From: Nocardiopsis coralli
GTDB taxonomy: Bacteria; Actinomycetota; Actinomycetes; Streptosporangiales; Streptosporangiaceae
Length of the DNA stretch: 64,000 nucleotides
Direction: 5' to 3'
Assembly (NCBI RefSeq): GCF_014892575.1
Contig: NZ_JADBGI010000013.1
Span: 120,462-184,461, forward strand
Below, in pieces: positions 28,192-37,818 of the stretch (the stretch's first letter is position 1; each line of letters begins with the position of its first letter). Below the pieces are notes generated by a model that ran no database searches, was not told where the DNA came from, and was given only the letters and a program-made list of their open reading frames with translations. The translations under genes were made by a program, and so were the position numbers.

Positions 28192-28443
28192 ATGCCGGGA
28201 ACCCACTCGCCGGAGATCCACGCCAAACTCGTCGAACGCATCCCGACCGTCACCGGACGCGGACTCCACGAGTGGTTCGCCGCTCTCGACCGGGGCCCGG
28301 GCCTGCTCAAGCGCTCGGACCGATCGCACTGGCTCGCGGACGAGTACGAACTGCCCCACTGGTACGCCCAGGCCATCGTCACCGAGTACGACCGCAGGCG
28401 CCGCGACAGGTCCATCCCGGCCCCCCGACCCGGGGCCGCCTGA
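28192..28443 (+). CDS. DUF4287 domain protein
   Basis: An 83-aa protein that is almost entirely a DUF4287 domain: a short helical module with HAKLVERIPTVTGRGLHEWF, a K-SD-SHWLADEYELPHWYAQAIV stretch and a basic YDRRRRDR tail. Its function is unknown; the domain is often found fused to or beside DNA- or RNA-related proteins. GGAGG lies 5 nt before the ATG at 28192. An in-frame GTG at 28159 lacks such a site. It is monocistronic. Confidence 0.82.
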   Translation: MPGTHSPEIHAKLVERIPTVTGRGLHEWFAALDRGPGLLKRSDRSHWLADEYELPHWYAQAIVTEYDRRRRDRSIPAPRPGAA

Positions 28444-28470
28444 GCCGCCGAACAGCACCCCCGCCGACGA

Positions 28471-28514
28471 CGAAGGGGCCGCTGCCCGGGTGTTCCCGGA
28501 CGGCGGCCCCTTCG
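28471..28514. terminator. Bidirectional terminator
   Basis: A perfect 12-bp outer stem CGAAGGGGCCGC/GCGGCCCCTTCG has an inner CCCGG stem. It lies between convergent genes ending at 28443 and 28554. Confidence 0.8.
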
Positions 28515-28553
28515 CTGTGCGCGGCAGGCTTCGAGGCCCGCGGGCGGTGACGA

Positions 28554-29453
28554 CTATTCGTCGAACATCATCTTGATCATCCACAGGAGGCGGAGAATCT
28601 CGATGTAGAGCCAGACCAGGGAGACGGTCAGGCCGAAGGCGAACTGCCAGGCGAACTTGTTGGGCACGCCCGCCTGGATGCCCTCCTCGATCCCACGGAA
28701 CTCGATGGCCAGCGTGCAGGCCGCGATGACCACGAACACCAGGCCGACGATGAGGCCGAGGGTGCTGGGCTCACGCAGACCGAAGCCGCCGGGGATGAAG
28801 AAGCTCAGGAGGAAGTTGACCAGGATCAGCGCACCGGCGGCCAGCGCGGCGTAGGTCACGGTCTTGACGAAGCCGTCGGTGACCTTGATGATCCGGAACT
28901 TGTACAGGGCCAGCATCACGCCGAACACCGCGACCGTGGCCACGACCGCCTGGGTGATCAGGGTGCCGTCACCGCCGGGCGCCAGGGACGCCGCGAGCGT
29001 GGCGGAGATACCGCCGACGAGCAGGCCCTGGAGGGCGGAGTAGGCCAGGATGGCGGCCGGGCTGGTCATGTTCTTGAACGCGATGACCAGGCCGAGGACG
29101 AGACCGCCCAGCGCGCCGACCAGGGTCAGACCCATGGCCATGCCGGGGTTGCTCTGGAACGTGAAGTAGTTCACGACGGCCAGCAGGACCACGACGCCCA
29201 GCGACATGCCGGTACGCACGACCACGTCGTCGATCGTCATGGGGGCGGTGCCGGCGGCCTGCGGGGGCGCGGCGGGGTAGCCCTGCTGCGGGTAACCCTG
29301 CTGGGGGTACCCCTGCTGCGGGTAGCCCTGCTGGGGGTAGGGCTGGCCGTAACCGGGCTGGCCGTAACCCTGCTGGTAACCGGCTCCCTGAGCCTGCCCG
29401 GCGTGCTGCTCGAGCGCCCGCTTGACCGCGGGGTTGGAACTGCGCATTCGCAT
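28554..29453 (-). CDS. Bax inhibitor-1/YccA family membrane protein
   Basis: A 299-aa integral membrane protein of the BI-1-like family, proposed in other organisms to conduct calcium or protons; its role in bacteria is unclear. The N-terminal 65 residues are cytoplasmic and low complexity (Gln/Gly/Tyr/Pro) with four perfect YPQQG repeats. Seven membrane helices follow (about residues 80-295), ending in a short acidic tail with a conserved Asp. The ATG at 29453 gives MRMRSSNPAVKR, the usual family start; the frame is open to 29570 but lacks conservation. It is alone on the minus strand. Confidence 0.88.
   Translation of the reverse strand: MRMRSSNPAVKRALEQHAGQAQGAGYQQGYGQPGYGQPYPQQGYPQQGYPQQGYPQQGYPAAPPQAAGTAPMTIDDVVVRTGMSLGVVVLLAVVNYFTFQSNPGMAMGLTLVGALGGLVLGLVIAFKNMTSPAAILAYSALQGLLVGGISATLAASLAPGGDGTLITQAVVATVAVFGVMLALYKFRIIKVTDGFVKTVTYAALAAGALILVNFLLSFFIPGGFGLREPSTLGLIVGLVFVVIAACTLAIEFRGIEEGIQAGVPNKFAWQFAFGLTVSLVWLYIEILRLLWMIKMMFDE
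29275..29334. repeat. Four 15-bp tandem repeats inside the BI-1-like gene
   Basis: Units GGGTA(g/a/c)CCCTGCTG(c/g) repeat four times without gaps and encode YPQQG-type pentapeptides. The third-position changes keep the protein repeat, which suggests selection on the peptide. Confidence 0.9.
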
Positions 29454-29576
29454 GTTCGGTTCAGGCCTTTCCTGCGTGGATTGCTGCCCACAAAGTAACG
29501 CACGGGCTCCATCACGAGTTCCACGGGCCGGGTCACCATCGGGACACGTGTCGGACTCCGCTCCCCGCACACGGCG

Positions 29577-29611
29577 GCGCCCCGGGGGCCGGAGCGGCCG
29601 TCCCGGGGCGC
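29577..29611 (-). terminator. Terminator of proline dehydrogenase
   Basis: A perfect 10-bp stem GCGCCCCGGG/CCCGGGGCGC with an inner GGCC stem lies 17 bp past the stop at 29628. Confidence 0.75.
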
Positions 29612-29627
29612 GGGTGCGGGATGTGCC

Positions 29628-30554
29628 TCAGCCCCGGGTCACGAGGGAGCGGGCGAGGAAGAGCATGTTGGCGGGCCGCTCGGCCAGGCGGCGCATGTAA
29701 TAACCGAACCACTCGGTGCCGTAGGGCACGTACACGCGCATCGTCTTGCCCTCGGCGGCGAGGCGGCTCTGTTCCTTGTCCCGGATCCCGAAGAGCATCT
29801 GGTACTCGTGGTCGTCCGCGGAACGGCCCGCGGCGGAGGCGAGTTCCCCGGCGATGGCGACCATGCGGGGGTCGTGCGAGGCGACCATGGGGTAACCGTC
29901 GCCTTCCATGAGCACGCGCAGCGCACGCACGTAGGCGCGGTCGACCTCGTGTTTGTCCCGGTAGGCGACGGAGGCGGGTTCGTCGTAGGCGCCCTTGCAC
30001 AGGCGCACCCGCGACCCGGCCCCGCTCAGGTCACGGCAGTCGGCCACGGTGCGGTGGAGGTAGGCCTGCAGCACCGCCCCGACGAAGGGGAAGTCCGTGC
30101 GCAGCTCGCGCAGGATCCCCAGCGTGGAGTCGACGGTGGTGTGGTCCTCCATGTCGAGGGTCACCGTGGTGCCCGCGGCCTTGGCCGCCTCGGCGATGCG
30201 CCGGGCGTTGTCCAGGGCGATGCTCTCCCCGTCGGCGCCGAGGAACTGGCCCACCGCCGACAGCTTGACCGAGACCTCGGCACGCTTGGCCAGGCCGCCC
30301 TCCCCAAGCGCGGCGAGCAGTTCCTCGTAGGCCCGGACGGTCGCATCGGCCTGGGCACGGTCCGTGGTGTCCTCACCGAGGAAGTCCAGCGTGACGTGGC
30401 GGTCCCGGGTCACGTCGGCCACGGTCGGCAGGGCGCTCTCCAGGTCGGCGCCGGCCACGAAGCGGTCGACCATCGCGCGGGTCATAGGCGTGCGCTCGAC
30501 GACGGTCCGTGCGGTCTGCGACCGGGCGGCGAGCAGTAGGGGTGTACGAAGCAT
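29628..30554 (-). CDS. Proline dehydrogenase
   Basis: A 308-aa monofunctional FAD-dependent enzyme that oxidises L-proline to pyrroline-5-carboxylate at the membrane face. It has the shortened (beta-alpha)8 PRODH barrel with landmarks VSVKLSAVGQ, LDMEDHTTVDST, LCKGAYDEP, MVASHDPRMVAIA, FGIRDKEQ and the C-terminal YVPYGTEWFGYYMRRLAERP with two substrate-binding arginines. GAGGT lies 4 nt before the ATG at 30554. It follows pruA, which makes the next enzyme, on the same strand with a 178-bp spacer containing a strong hairpin that may lower its expression relative to pruA. Confidence 0.95.
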   Translation of the reverse strand: MLRTPLLLAARSQTARTVVERTPMTRAMVDRFVAGADLESALPTVADVTRDRHVTLDFLGEDTTDRAQADATVRAYEELLAALGEGGLAKRAEVSVKLSAVGQFLGADGESIALDNARRIAEAAKAAGTTVTLDMEDHTTVDSTLGILRELRTDFPFVGAVLQAYLHRTVADCRDLSGAGSRVRLCKGAYDEPASVAYRDKHEVDRAYVRALRVLMEGDGYPMVASHDPRMVAIAGELASAAGRSADDHEYQMLFGIRDKEQSRLAAEGKTMRVYVPYGTEWFGYYMRRLAERPANMLFLARSLVTRG

Positions 30555-30648
30555 GGTGACCTCGAGGAAAGACGAGCGCGAGCCGGAGGGCCGGCGCAAC
30601 CGGTGGGACGGCGGATGCGTGTGTCCCGTGGATTCCAGAGGGGGGTGG

Positions 30649-30684
30649 CGGGCGGGCGCGCGGTCAGGGCCGCGCGCCCGCCCG
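30649..30684 (-). terminator. Hairpin between pruA and proline dehydrogenase
   Basis: A 15-bp perfect GC stem (30649-30663 with 30670-30684) has a 6-nt loop. It lies 49 bp after the pruA stop, inside the apparent operon, and may act as an internal terminator or mRNA stabiliser. Confidence 0.65.
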
Positions 30685-30732
30685 GGACGGGGTTCCCCCT
30701 CAGGACGGGAGAGGGGGAACAGGCCCGGGGCC

Positions 30733-32358
<1,626 letters not shown>

Positions 32359-32379
32359 GGGCACCTCCCTGAAGGTTGT

Positions 32380-32395
32380 CCCTGTGCTCACAGGG
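32380..32395. promoter_or_regulatory. Palindrome upstream of pruA
   Basis: CCCTGTGCTCACAGGG has perfect 7-bp arms and a 2-bp centre, 22 bp before the pruA start codon. It may be an operator or a leader hairpin. Confidence 0.45.
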
Positions 32396-32468
32396 GTCGA
32401 TCTGCCGTCAGAATCTCAGAGTCCGGACATCACGACCTTGTGGGCCGGGCCACTCTTTGCCAACCTTC

Positions 32469-32486
32469 TTTGTTCTGTAGGACAAA
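32469..32486. promoter_or_regulatory. Palindrome upstream of the PucR-type regulator
   Basis: TTTGTTCTGTAGGACAAA matches its own reverse complement at 14 of 18 positions, ends 11 bp before the regulator ATG, and is an AT-rich island in GC-rich DNA. It is a good candidate autoregulatory site. Confidence 0.55.
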
Positions 32487-32497
32487 ATGGAACGACC

Positions 32498-34330
32498 ATG
32501 AACACTGACGCTCCAGTCCCGCACCCCGACCGGCACCACCCGACCGACGGCCCCAGCGGTCACACGCACCACGACATCCCCCCTGGGCACAGCGTCCCCC
32601 TGCCCGAGGACCCGACCGGCCTTCCGCTGCGCCGCCTCCTGGTGTCCCTGGGTGACCCGGTCGTGGACGTGGCCGCGGCACCCGGCGGCCTCGATGTGCG
32701 GGTGGACAACGTCGTCATCGTCGACCCCGAGGACCGCGTGGAGGCGCGCCCGGGCGACCTCGTCCTGCTCATCGGGGCACGGGGCGGGGCGGCCCGCCGG
32801 CTCGTGCGCGCCCTGGCCGACCAGGGCGCCGCGGCGGTGGCCGTCAAGACCGGTGGGAACGGTGAGGAGCTGCTGCCCCCTCCCCCGGGCGGGCGTGCCC
32901 GGCGGCCCGGGGGCGACGAGCTGCGGGCCCTGCGCACGGAGGCGGAGGAGGCCGGGGTGGCCCTGCTGTCGGTGCGGTCCGAGGTGCGCTGGGACCAGTT
33001 GCAGGCGGTGTGCCGCAGCATCGTCGACGACGCCCGGGTGAACAGCTCCGACGACCTCGCCGAGTCCAGCGGCGACCTGTTCTCCATGGCGCAGACCATC
33101 GCCCAGCTGACCGGCGGGCTGGTCAGCATCGAGGACTCCGCGAGCCGGGTCCTGGCCTACTCCAGCGGCGCCGAGGTCGACGAGCTGCGGCGTCTCTCGG
33201 TCCTGGGACGCCGCGGCCCGGAGTCCTACCTGGCCCTGCTGCGCGAGTGGGGTGTCTTCGCACGGCTGCGGTCGGGTGAGGAGGTCGTGCGCATCGACGA
33301 ACACCCCGAGTTCGGGCTCCGGCGCCGCCTCGCGGTCGGGATCCACGCCGGCAACCAGCCCCTGGGCACGATCTGGGTGCAGGAGGGCGAACAGCCCCTG
33401 ACCGAACGCGCCGAGGAGGCCCTGCTCGGCGCGGCCCGCACCACGGCCCTGCAGATGATCCGCCAGCGCACCCGCACGAGCGCGGGCCTGCGCCTGCGCG
33501 AGGACCTGCTCTCCAGCCTGTTGGAGGGGCGCATCGACGCGGGCGCGCTCGCCGACACCGTCGAGGTGCGCTCGGACCGCGGCGCGCTCGTGGCCGCCTT
33601 CTCCCTCACCCCCGCCGCGTCGGCAGAGGCCCCGGCGGAGGAGCGCCCGGACCGGCCCGAGCGCGAGCTGCGCCGGCGCCGCCTCATCGACCTGGTGTCG
33701 GTACACACGGCCGCCTACCGCCGCAGTTCCCTGGTCACGGAGTTGGAGGGCCGGGTGTACGTGCTGCTGCCGGACCTGGTCCCGGGCCGTGAGGGGTTGC
33801 GCGGGGTCGAGCAGTCGGTGCTGTCGTTGACGCGCAAGACGGTCGCGGCGGCGCGTTCGGCCCTGGGGCTGCAGGTGCAGGCCGCCGTGGGTTCGCTGGT
33901 GGACCGGCTCGCGGAGGTGCCGGACTCCCGCGCGGAGGCCGACCGGGTCCTGGACGCCATGCTCCGCGACCTGGACCGCGACACCGACTGGGAGGTGGCC
34001 ACCATCTCCGACGTGCGTTCGCGGGTGCTCATCAGCGAGACCCTGGCGCGCCTGCGGGAGGGCCCCTCGCTGCGCGATCCCCGGGTGAACCGGCTGCTGG
34101 AGTACGACCGGGCGGGCGGGGCCGACCTGGTGCGTTCGCTGCTGACCTACCTGGAGGCCTTCGGGGACGCGCGGGCGGCGGCCGAGCGGCTGCACATCCA
34201 CCCCAACACCCTGCGCTACCGGGTGCGGCGTGCGGCCTCGGTCAGCGGGATCGACCTGAACGACCCGGGCGAGCGCCTGTTCACGCAGCTGCAGCTCCTG
34301 ATGGAACAGCAGGACCCCGACGCCTCCTGA
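32498..34330 (+). CDS. PucR-family transcriptional regulator of proline catabolism
   Basis: A 610-aa regulator. An N-terminal purine-catabolism/PucR ligand domain (about residues 40-160) and a GAF-like middle (about 180-320) precede a GGDEF-like region and the C-terminal PucR helix-turn-helix (LLTYLEAFGDARAAAERLHIHPNTLRYRVRRAASVSGIDL, about 555-595). In mycobacteria and Streptomyces a PucR member next to the proline genes activates them; the divergent position here supports the same role. The ATG at 32498 is chosen because the open frame further upstream lies inside pruA on the other strand. No clear Shine-Dalgarno is present. Confidence 0.9.
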   Translation: MNTDAPVPHPDRHHPTDGPSGHTHHDIPPGHSVPLPEDPTGLPLRRLLVSLGDPVVDVAAAPGGLDVRVDNVVIVDPEDRVEARPGDLVLLIGARGGAARRLVRALADQGAAAVAVKTGGNGEELLPPPPGGRARRPGGDELRALRTEAEEAGVALLSVRSEVRWDQLQAVCRSIVDDARVNSSDDLAESSGDLFSMAQTIAQLTGGLVSIEDSASRVLAYSSGAEVDELRRLSVLGRRGPESYLALLREWGVFARLRSGEEVVRIDEHPEFGLRRRLAVGIHAGNQPLGTIWVQEGEQPLTERAEEALLGAARTTALQMIRQRTRTSAGLRLREDLLSSLLEGRIDAGALADTVEVRSDRGALVAAFSLTPAASAEAPAEERPDRPERELRRRRLIDLVSVHTAAYRRSSLVTELEGRVYVLLPDLVPGREGLRGVEQSVLSLTRKTVAAARSALGLQVQAAVGSLVDRLAEVPDSRAEADRVLDAMLRDLDRDTDWEVATISDVRSRVLISETLARLREGPSLRDPRVNRLLEYDRAGGADLVRSLLTYLEAFGDARAAAERLHIHPNTLRYRVRRAASVSGIDLNDPGERLFTQLQLLMEQQDPDAS

Positions 34331-34355
34331 ACCGGGACGCCGGGGCCTCGCGCGG

Positions 34356-34429
34356 TACCCCCGGTCGGATTCGAACCGACACTTGTGACCCTTTTAGGGG
34401 GCCTGCCTCTACCGTTGGGCTACGAGGGC
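34356..34429 (-). tRNA. tRNA-like gene with C33, anticodon reads UAA
   Basis: A 74-nt cloverleaf can be folded on the minus strand. The acceptor stem GCCCTCG/CGGGGGT has wobble pairs at 1-72 and 5-68. There is a D arm with GG, an anticodon stem GGCCC/GGGTC with loop CCTAAAA, a short variable loop (6 nt), and a canonical T arm GTCGG-TTCGAAT-CCGAC. CCA is not encoded. In standard numbering the anticodon is UAA, yet position 33 is C instead of the near-universal U, and the long variable arm of a leucine tRNA is missing. It may be a pseudogene or a non-decoding tRNA. It sits alone between the PucR regulator and ndh. Confidence 0.6.
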
Positions 34430-34495
34430 GTGCCCATCATACCGGCCGGGAGGATTGCCCACTTTGGCGGCGCTTGGCCGGATGGGGACACACGA

Positions 34496-34529
34496 AGGAC
34501 CGGCCTCCCCCGTGGGAGAGACCGGTCCT
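34496..34529 (-). terminator. Terminator of ndh
   Basis: An AGGACCGG/CCGGTCCT outer stem (34496-34503 with 34522-34529) and an inner CTCCC/GGGAG stem form a hairpin 60 bp past the ndh stop. Confidence 0.65.
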
Positions 34530-34588
34530 CGGCGGGTCCGGAGCGGGCGCGGGTGGTGTTCCCAGGCGTGGCCCCCGGGTGCCCGGGG

Positions 34589-35968
34589 TCAGCTGGCGCG
34601 GCGCAGGAGTCGGCCGTCCTCGACCTGCGGGTGGGCGGCCTCCTCGAACGCCTGGCGCGGCTCGGCCATGTCCGGCAGCGCGGCGATCTCCCGGCGCAGG
34701 AACAGCCCGAGCGTCCAGTCGGTCAGCACCCGCAGCTTGCGGTTGAAGGTCGGCACGGCCATGAGGTGGTAGCCGCGGTGGGCGTACCAGGCCAGGCGCC
34801 CGGTCAGCTTGATCTTGCCGAGCAGCTGGGCGGCGCCCTTGTGCATGCCCAGGCCGGCGACCGCGCCGAGGTTCTTGTGCTCGTAGGCGGTCAGGTCACC
34901 GCCGCGCAGCGTGGCGATGACGTTGTCGGCCAGCACGGGGGCCATGCGCACGGCGTTCTGCGCGTTGGGCGGGTAGAAACCGCCCTGGCCGTCGGGCACC
35001 TGGGCGTTGTCGCCGCCCGCGAAGACGTTCTCGGCGCCGTTCACGGTCAGGTACTCGCTGGTGTCCAGGTGGCCCTTGGGGCCCAGCGGCAGGTCGCTCG
35101 CGGAGACGACGGGGCTGGGCTTGACCCCGGCGGTCCACACAAGGGTTCCGGCGTCGAACTCGGTGCCGTCGCTCAGCTTGATGCGCTGGTCGGTGGCCGA
35201 CTCCAGGAAGGTGTTGAGCCGCACGTCGATGTCGCGGCGGCGCATCTGGTTGAGGGCCTTCTCCCCGACCTCGGGACCGACCTCCGGAAGGATCTTGTCG
35301 GCCGCCTCGATCAGGTAGAACTGCACCTCTTCCTGCTCGATGGTCGGGTGCAGGCGCACGGCGTCGCGGACCATGTCCTCGAGTTCGGCGACGGCCTCGG
35401 CGCCGGCGAACCCGCCCCCGACGAACACGAAGTTCAGGGCCTTGCGGCGGGTCACGGGGTCGCTGGTGGAGTCGGCGATCGTGAGCTGGTTGAGGACGTG
35501 GTTGCGCAGGTGCGCGGCTTCCTCGACCGTCTTGATGCCGATGCCCCACTCGGCGAGCCCGGGGATCGGCAGGGTGCGCGAAACGGCACCGGCCGCCATG
35601 ACCAGGTAGTCGTAGTGCAGCGTCTCGGGCTCGCCCGCGTTGGGCTCGTAACGCACGACGCGGTCTGCGTGGTCGATGCGGACCACACGGCCCCCGAGCA
35701 CGCGGACCCGGTCGAAGACCTTGCGCAGCGGCACGACCACGTGGCGCGGGGAGATGCTGCCGGCCGCGGCCTCCGGGAGGAAGGGCTGGTAGGTCATGTA
35801 GGCGTTGGGGTCGATCACGGTGATCCGGGCCTCGCCCGCACCGAGCTTCTTCTCCAGGCGCCTCGCGGTGTACATCCCGAGGTAGCCGCCACCGACGACG
35901 AGGACGTGCGGGATCTCCGTGTCGTCCCCTCCGCCGTGCACCAGCCGGTAGTTCCTGCTCTCGGTCAT
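34589..35968 (-). CDS. ndh: Type II NADH dehydrogenase
   Basis: A 459-aa single-subunit NADH:quinone oxidoreductase (NDH-2) that passes electrons from NADH to menaquinone without pumping protons. Two Rossmann motifs are visible: HVLVVGGGYLG near residue 21 for FAD and NFVFVGGGFAGAE near 180 for NADH. LVWTAGVKPSP and VFAGGDNAQ are also conserved. The C terminus is amphipathic, consistent with peripheral membrane binding. Two Rex-type operators lie upstream (36011-36028, 36116-36133), so the gene is expected to be derepressed when NADH/NAD rises. The ATG at 35968 has a moderate upstream purine stretch. Confidence 0.96.
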   Translation of the reverse strand: MTESRNYRLVHGGGDDTEIPHVLVVGGGYLGMYTARRLEKKLGAGEARITVIDPNAYMTYQPFLPEAAAGSISPRHVVVPLRKVFDRVRVLGGRVVRIDHADRVVRYEPNAGEPETLHYDYLVMAAGAVSRTLPIPGLAEWGIGIKTVEEAAHLRNHVLNQLTIADSTSDPVTRRKALNFVFVGGGFAGAEAVAELEDMVRDAVRLHPTIEQEEVQFYLIEAADKILPEVGPEVGEKALNQMRRRDIDVRLNTFLESATDQRIKLSDGTEFDAGTLVWTAGVKPSPVVSASDLPLGPKGHLDTSEYLTVNGAENVFAGGDNAQVPDGQGGFYPPNAQNAVRMAPVLADNVIATLRGGDLTAYEHKNLGAVAGLGMHKGAAQLLGKIKLTGRLAWYAHRGYHLMAVPTFNRKLRVLTDWTLGLFLRREIAALPDMAEPRQAFEEAAHPQVEDGRLLRRAS

Positions 35969-36010
35969 CGCATATCCGCCCTAACGGTTTCCTCGGTCAC
36001 CCGGTCTCGC

Positions 36011-36028
36011 TTGTGCATTCTTTCACAA
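36011..36028. promoter_or_regulatory. Rex operator 1 upstream of ndh
   Basis: TTGTGCATTCTTTCACAA matches the Rex consensus TTGTGAA-N4-TTCACAA at all positions but one, and is flanked by CGC/GCG that extend the palindrome. It lies 43-60 bp before the ndh start. Confidence 0.88.
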
Positions 36029-36115
36029 GCGACTACCGACAGAGAAGGTTCACAAGGGATCACCTTTCGACCATCTCAGGACCGCAGCTTTTAGTGTTTT
36101 CGCAGGTCACAATAG

Positions 36116-36133
36116 TTGTGAATGCATTCACAA
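36116..36133. promoter_or_regulatory. Rex operator 2, perfect palindrome
   Basis: TTGTGAATGCATTCACAA is a full match to the Rex consensus and a perfect 18-bp palindrome, 105 bp (about ten turns) from operator 1. A half site TTCACAA lies between them at 36049-36055. Confidence 0.92.
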
Positions 36134-36200
36134 GGTTCACTCGGGTGACGGGTCTCACCCGGAGGTCCCTTGTGGTTCCCCTGAAAGACCCTTGTGGGGA

Positions 36201-37178
36201 TCAGGAAACGAGGCTCCAGGCGACCCCGTCGAGGATGTCCTGCTCGCTCGCGGTGAAGTGGTCGGCGCCCGTACGCGCCACCACCCGCGACAGCACCAGC
36301 GCACCCGCCCCGATGACGTCCACGCGGCCCGGGTGCATGACCCCGATCGCGGCACGGTCCTCGTGGGTGGAACGCAGCAGCTCGCCGGTGATGCGCTCCA
36401 GGTCGGCCACCCCGACGCTGGTGTGGTGGATGCGCTCGGAGTCGTACTCGGGCAGGTCGAGGGCGATGCCCGCGACCGTGGTCGCCGTACCGGCCACACA
36501 CACCACGGAACCGGACTCGCGCAGCGGCACGGTCTTCTCGACCTCGTCCAGCGCCGCGTCGATGTCGGCCGTGGCCGCGTCGATCTGCTCCCGGGTCGGC
36601 GGGTCGTCGCGCAGATGGCGCTCGGCCATGCGCACGCAGCCCACGTTCACCGACAGGGACGCACGGATCAGCTCACCCTGTTCCGGGTCGCCGCCCAGCA
36701 CGAACTCGGTGGAACCACCGCCGATGTCCACGACCAGGAACGGAGGCGTCGGACCGCCCTCCTGGTCGGCCTCGGCGTCGAACTCGGCGGTGGCGCCCAC
36801 GAAGGACAGCTCCGCCTCGTCCAGACCGGTGACGACCTCGGGCTCAACGCCCAGGATCCCGTGCACGCCCTCCACGAACTCGTCGCGGTTGGAGGCGTCG
36901 CGGGTGGCGCTCGTGGCCACCATGCGCACCGCTTCCGGGCCCAGCTCGATGCCGTGCGCCCGGATCGCCTCGGCGTACCCGCGCAGCGCCGTGAACGTGC
37001 GCTCCAGCGCCTGGGGAGCGAACGCCCCCGTCTCGTCCACGCCCTCGCCCAGGCGCACGATCTCCATACGCCGGTCGAGGTCGACCACCTCGACCTCGTC
37101 ACCGTCGATGTGCACGACCTCGGCGATCAGCAGCCTGATCGAGTTGGTCCCGCAGTCGATCGCAGCGACCCCGCTCAT
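36201..37178 (-). CDS. ppx: Ppx/GppA phosphatase family protein
   Basis: A 325-aa member of the actin-like ATPase superfamily that hydrolyses polyphosphate or pppGpp. The phosphate-1 loop is AAIDCGTNSIRLLIAEV at the N terminus; VVDIGGGSTEFVLG (about residues 140-155) and VCVAGTATTVAG (about 230) form the other nucleotide loops. It is the short (two-domain) actinobacterial form, for which exopolyphosphatase activity is usual. Its ATG overlaps the DUF501 stop (ATGA), so translation is coupled to DUF501. ndh follows after the Rex region. Confidence 0.93.
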   Translation of the reverse strand: MSGVAAIDCGTNSIRLLIAEVVHIDGDEVEVVDLDRRMEIVRLGEGVDETGAFAPQALERTFTALRGYAEAIRAHGIELGPEAVRMVATSATRDASNRDEFVEGVHGILGVEPEVVTGLDEAELSFVGATAEFDAEADQEGGPTPPFLVVDIGGGSTEFVLGGDPEQGELIRASLSVNVGCVRMAERHLRDDPPTREQIDAATADIDAALDEVEKTVPLRESGSVVCVAGTATTVAGIALDLPEYDSERIHHTSVGVADLERITGELLRSTHEDRAAIGVMHPGRVDVIGAGALVLSRVVARTGADHFTASEQDILDGVAWSLVS

Positions 37179-37756
37179 GAGCCGTTCCCCTCACTGACCT
37201 CGGAGGTGTCCTCGTCGTCCACGCACACACAGGGGCCCTTGGCCCACCACTCGGGAAGCTCTTCCAGCGCCTCGGCGCCGAAGGGGTTGGAGCCCGGGAC
37301 CGCCAGCTCGTGGGCGACCAGGGCGTGCAGGCACTTGACCCGCTCGGGCATGCCCCCCGTGCTCTGCATCCCCTCGGGGAGGGGTTCCAGACCGTCCGCG
37401 CGCGCCTGCGCCGAACGCTCGGCGATGTAGGACTCGTGCGCCTCGGTGTAGGCGGCGCGGAGCTCGGGGTCCTCCCCCAGGCGCTCCTGCATCCGCCGCA
37501 TGACGCCGTCGTTCTCCATGCGCCCGATGGCCGAGGCGGCGCGCGGGCACGTCAGGTAGTACAACGTCGGGAAGGGGGTGCCGTCTTCCAGGCGGGGCGC
37601 GGTACGCACCACGTCCGGCAGCCCGCAGGGGCACCGGTGGGCGACCGCGCGCACACCGCGCGGGGGACGGCCGAGCTGGCGTTCGACGGCGGCGACGTCA
37701 CTGGCGTCGACGGGGCCGTCCTGCGGCGTGGATACGGGCTGATCTGCGGAAGTCAT
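37175..37756 (-). CDS. DUF501 domain protein
   Basis: A 193-aa conserved actinobacterial protein of unknown function. The DUF501 domain (about residues 20-165) starts QLGRPPRGVRAVAHRCPCGLPDVV and includes FPTLYYLTCP and HALVAHELAVPGSNPFGAEAL. Cysteines in RCPCG, LTCP and RVKCLH could bind a metal. Start ATG at 37756 (MTSADQPV); a TATGCT hexamer 9 nt upstream suggests an internal, nearly leaderless promoter. It overlaps ppx by 4 bp and follows ftsB by 62 bp, as in many actinomycetes. Confidence 0.88.
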   Translation of the reverse strand: MTSADQPVSTPQDGPVDASDVAAVERQLGRPPRGVRAVAHRCPCGLPDVVRTAPRLEDGTPFPTLYYLTCPRAASAIGRMENDGVMRRMQERLGEDPELRAAYTEAHESYIAERSAQARADGLEPLPEGMQSTGGMPERVKCLHALVAHELAVPGSNPFGAEALEELPEWWAKGPCVCVDDEDTSEVSEGNGS

Positions 37757-37818
37757 GACCGGACCAGCATAGGCCCCGTGAAGGGCCATGGGACCCTCAG
37801 GGGGATGTCACATCGGCC

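Noticed and set aside
29275..29334. A CRISPR array
   Set aside because: The units are contiguous 15-bp coding repeats with no spacers; no cas genes are present.
34356..34429. An ordinary tRNA-Leu(UAA), bldA-like
   Set aside because: The long variable arm and U33 are missing, so a standard leucine tRNA call is not supported.
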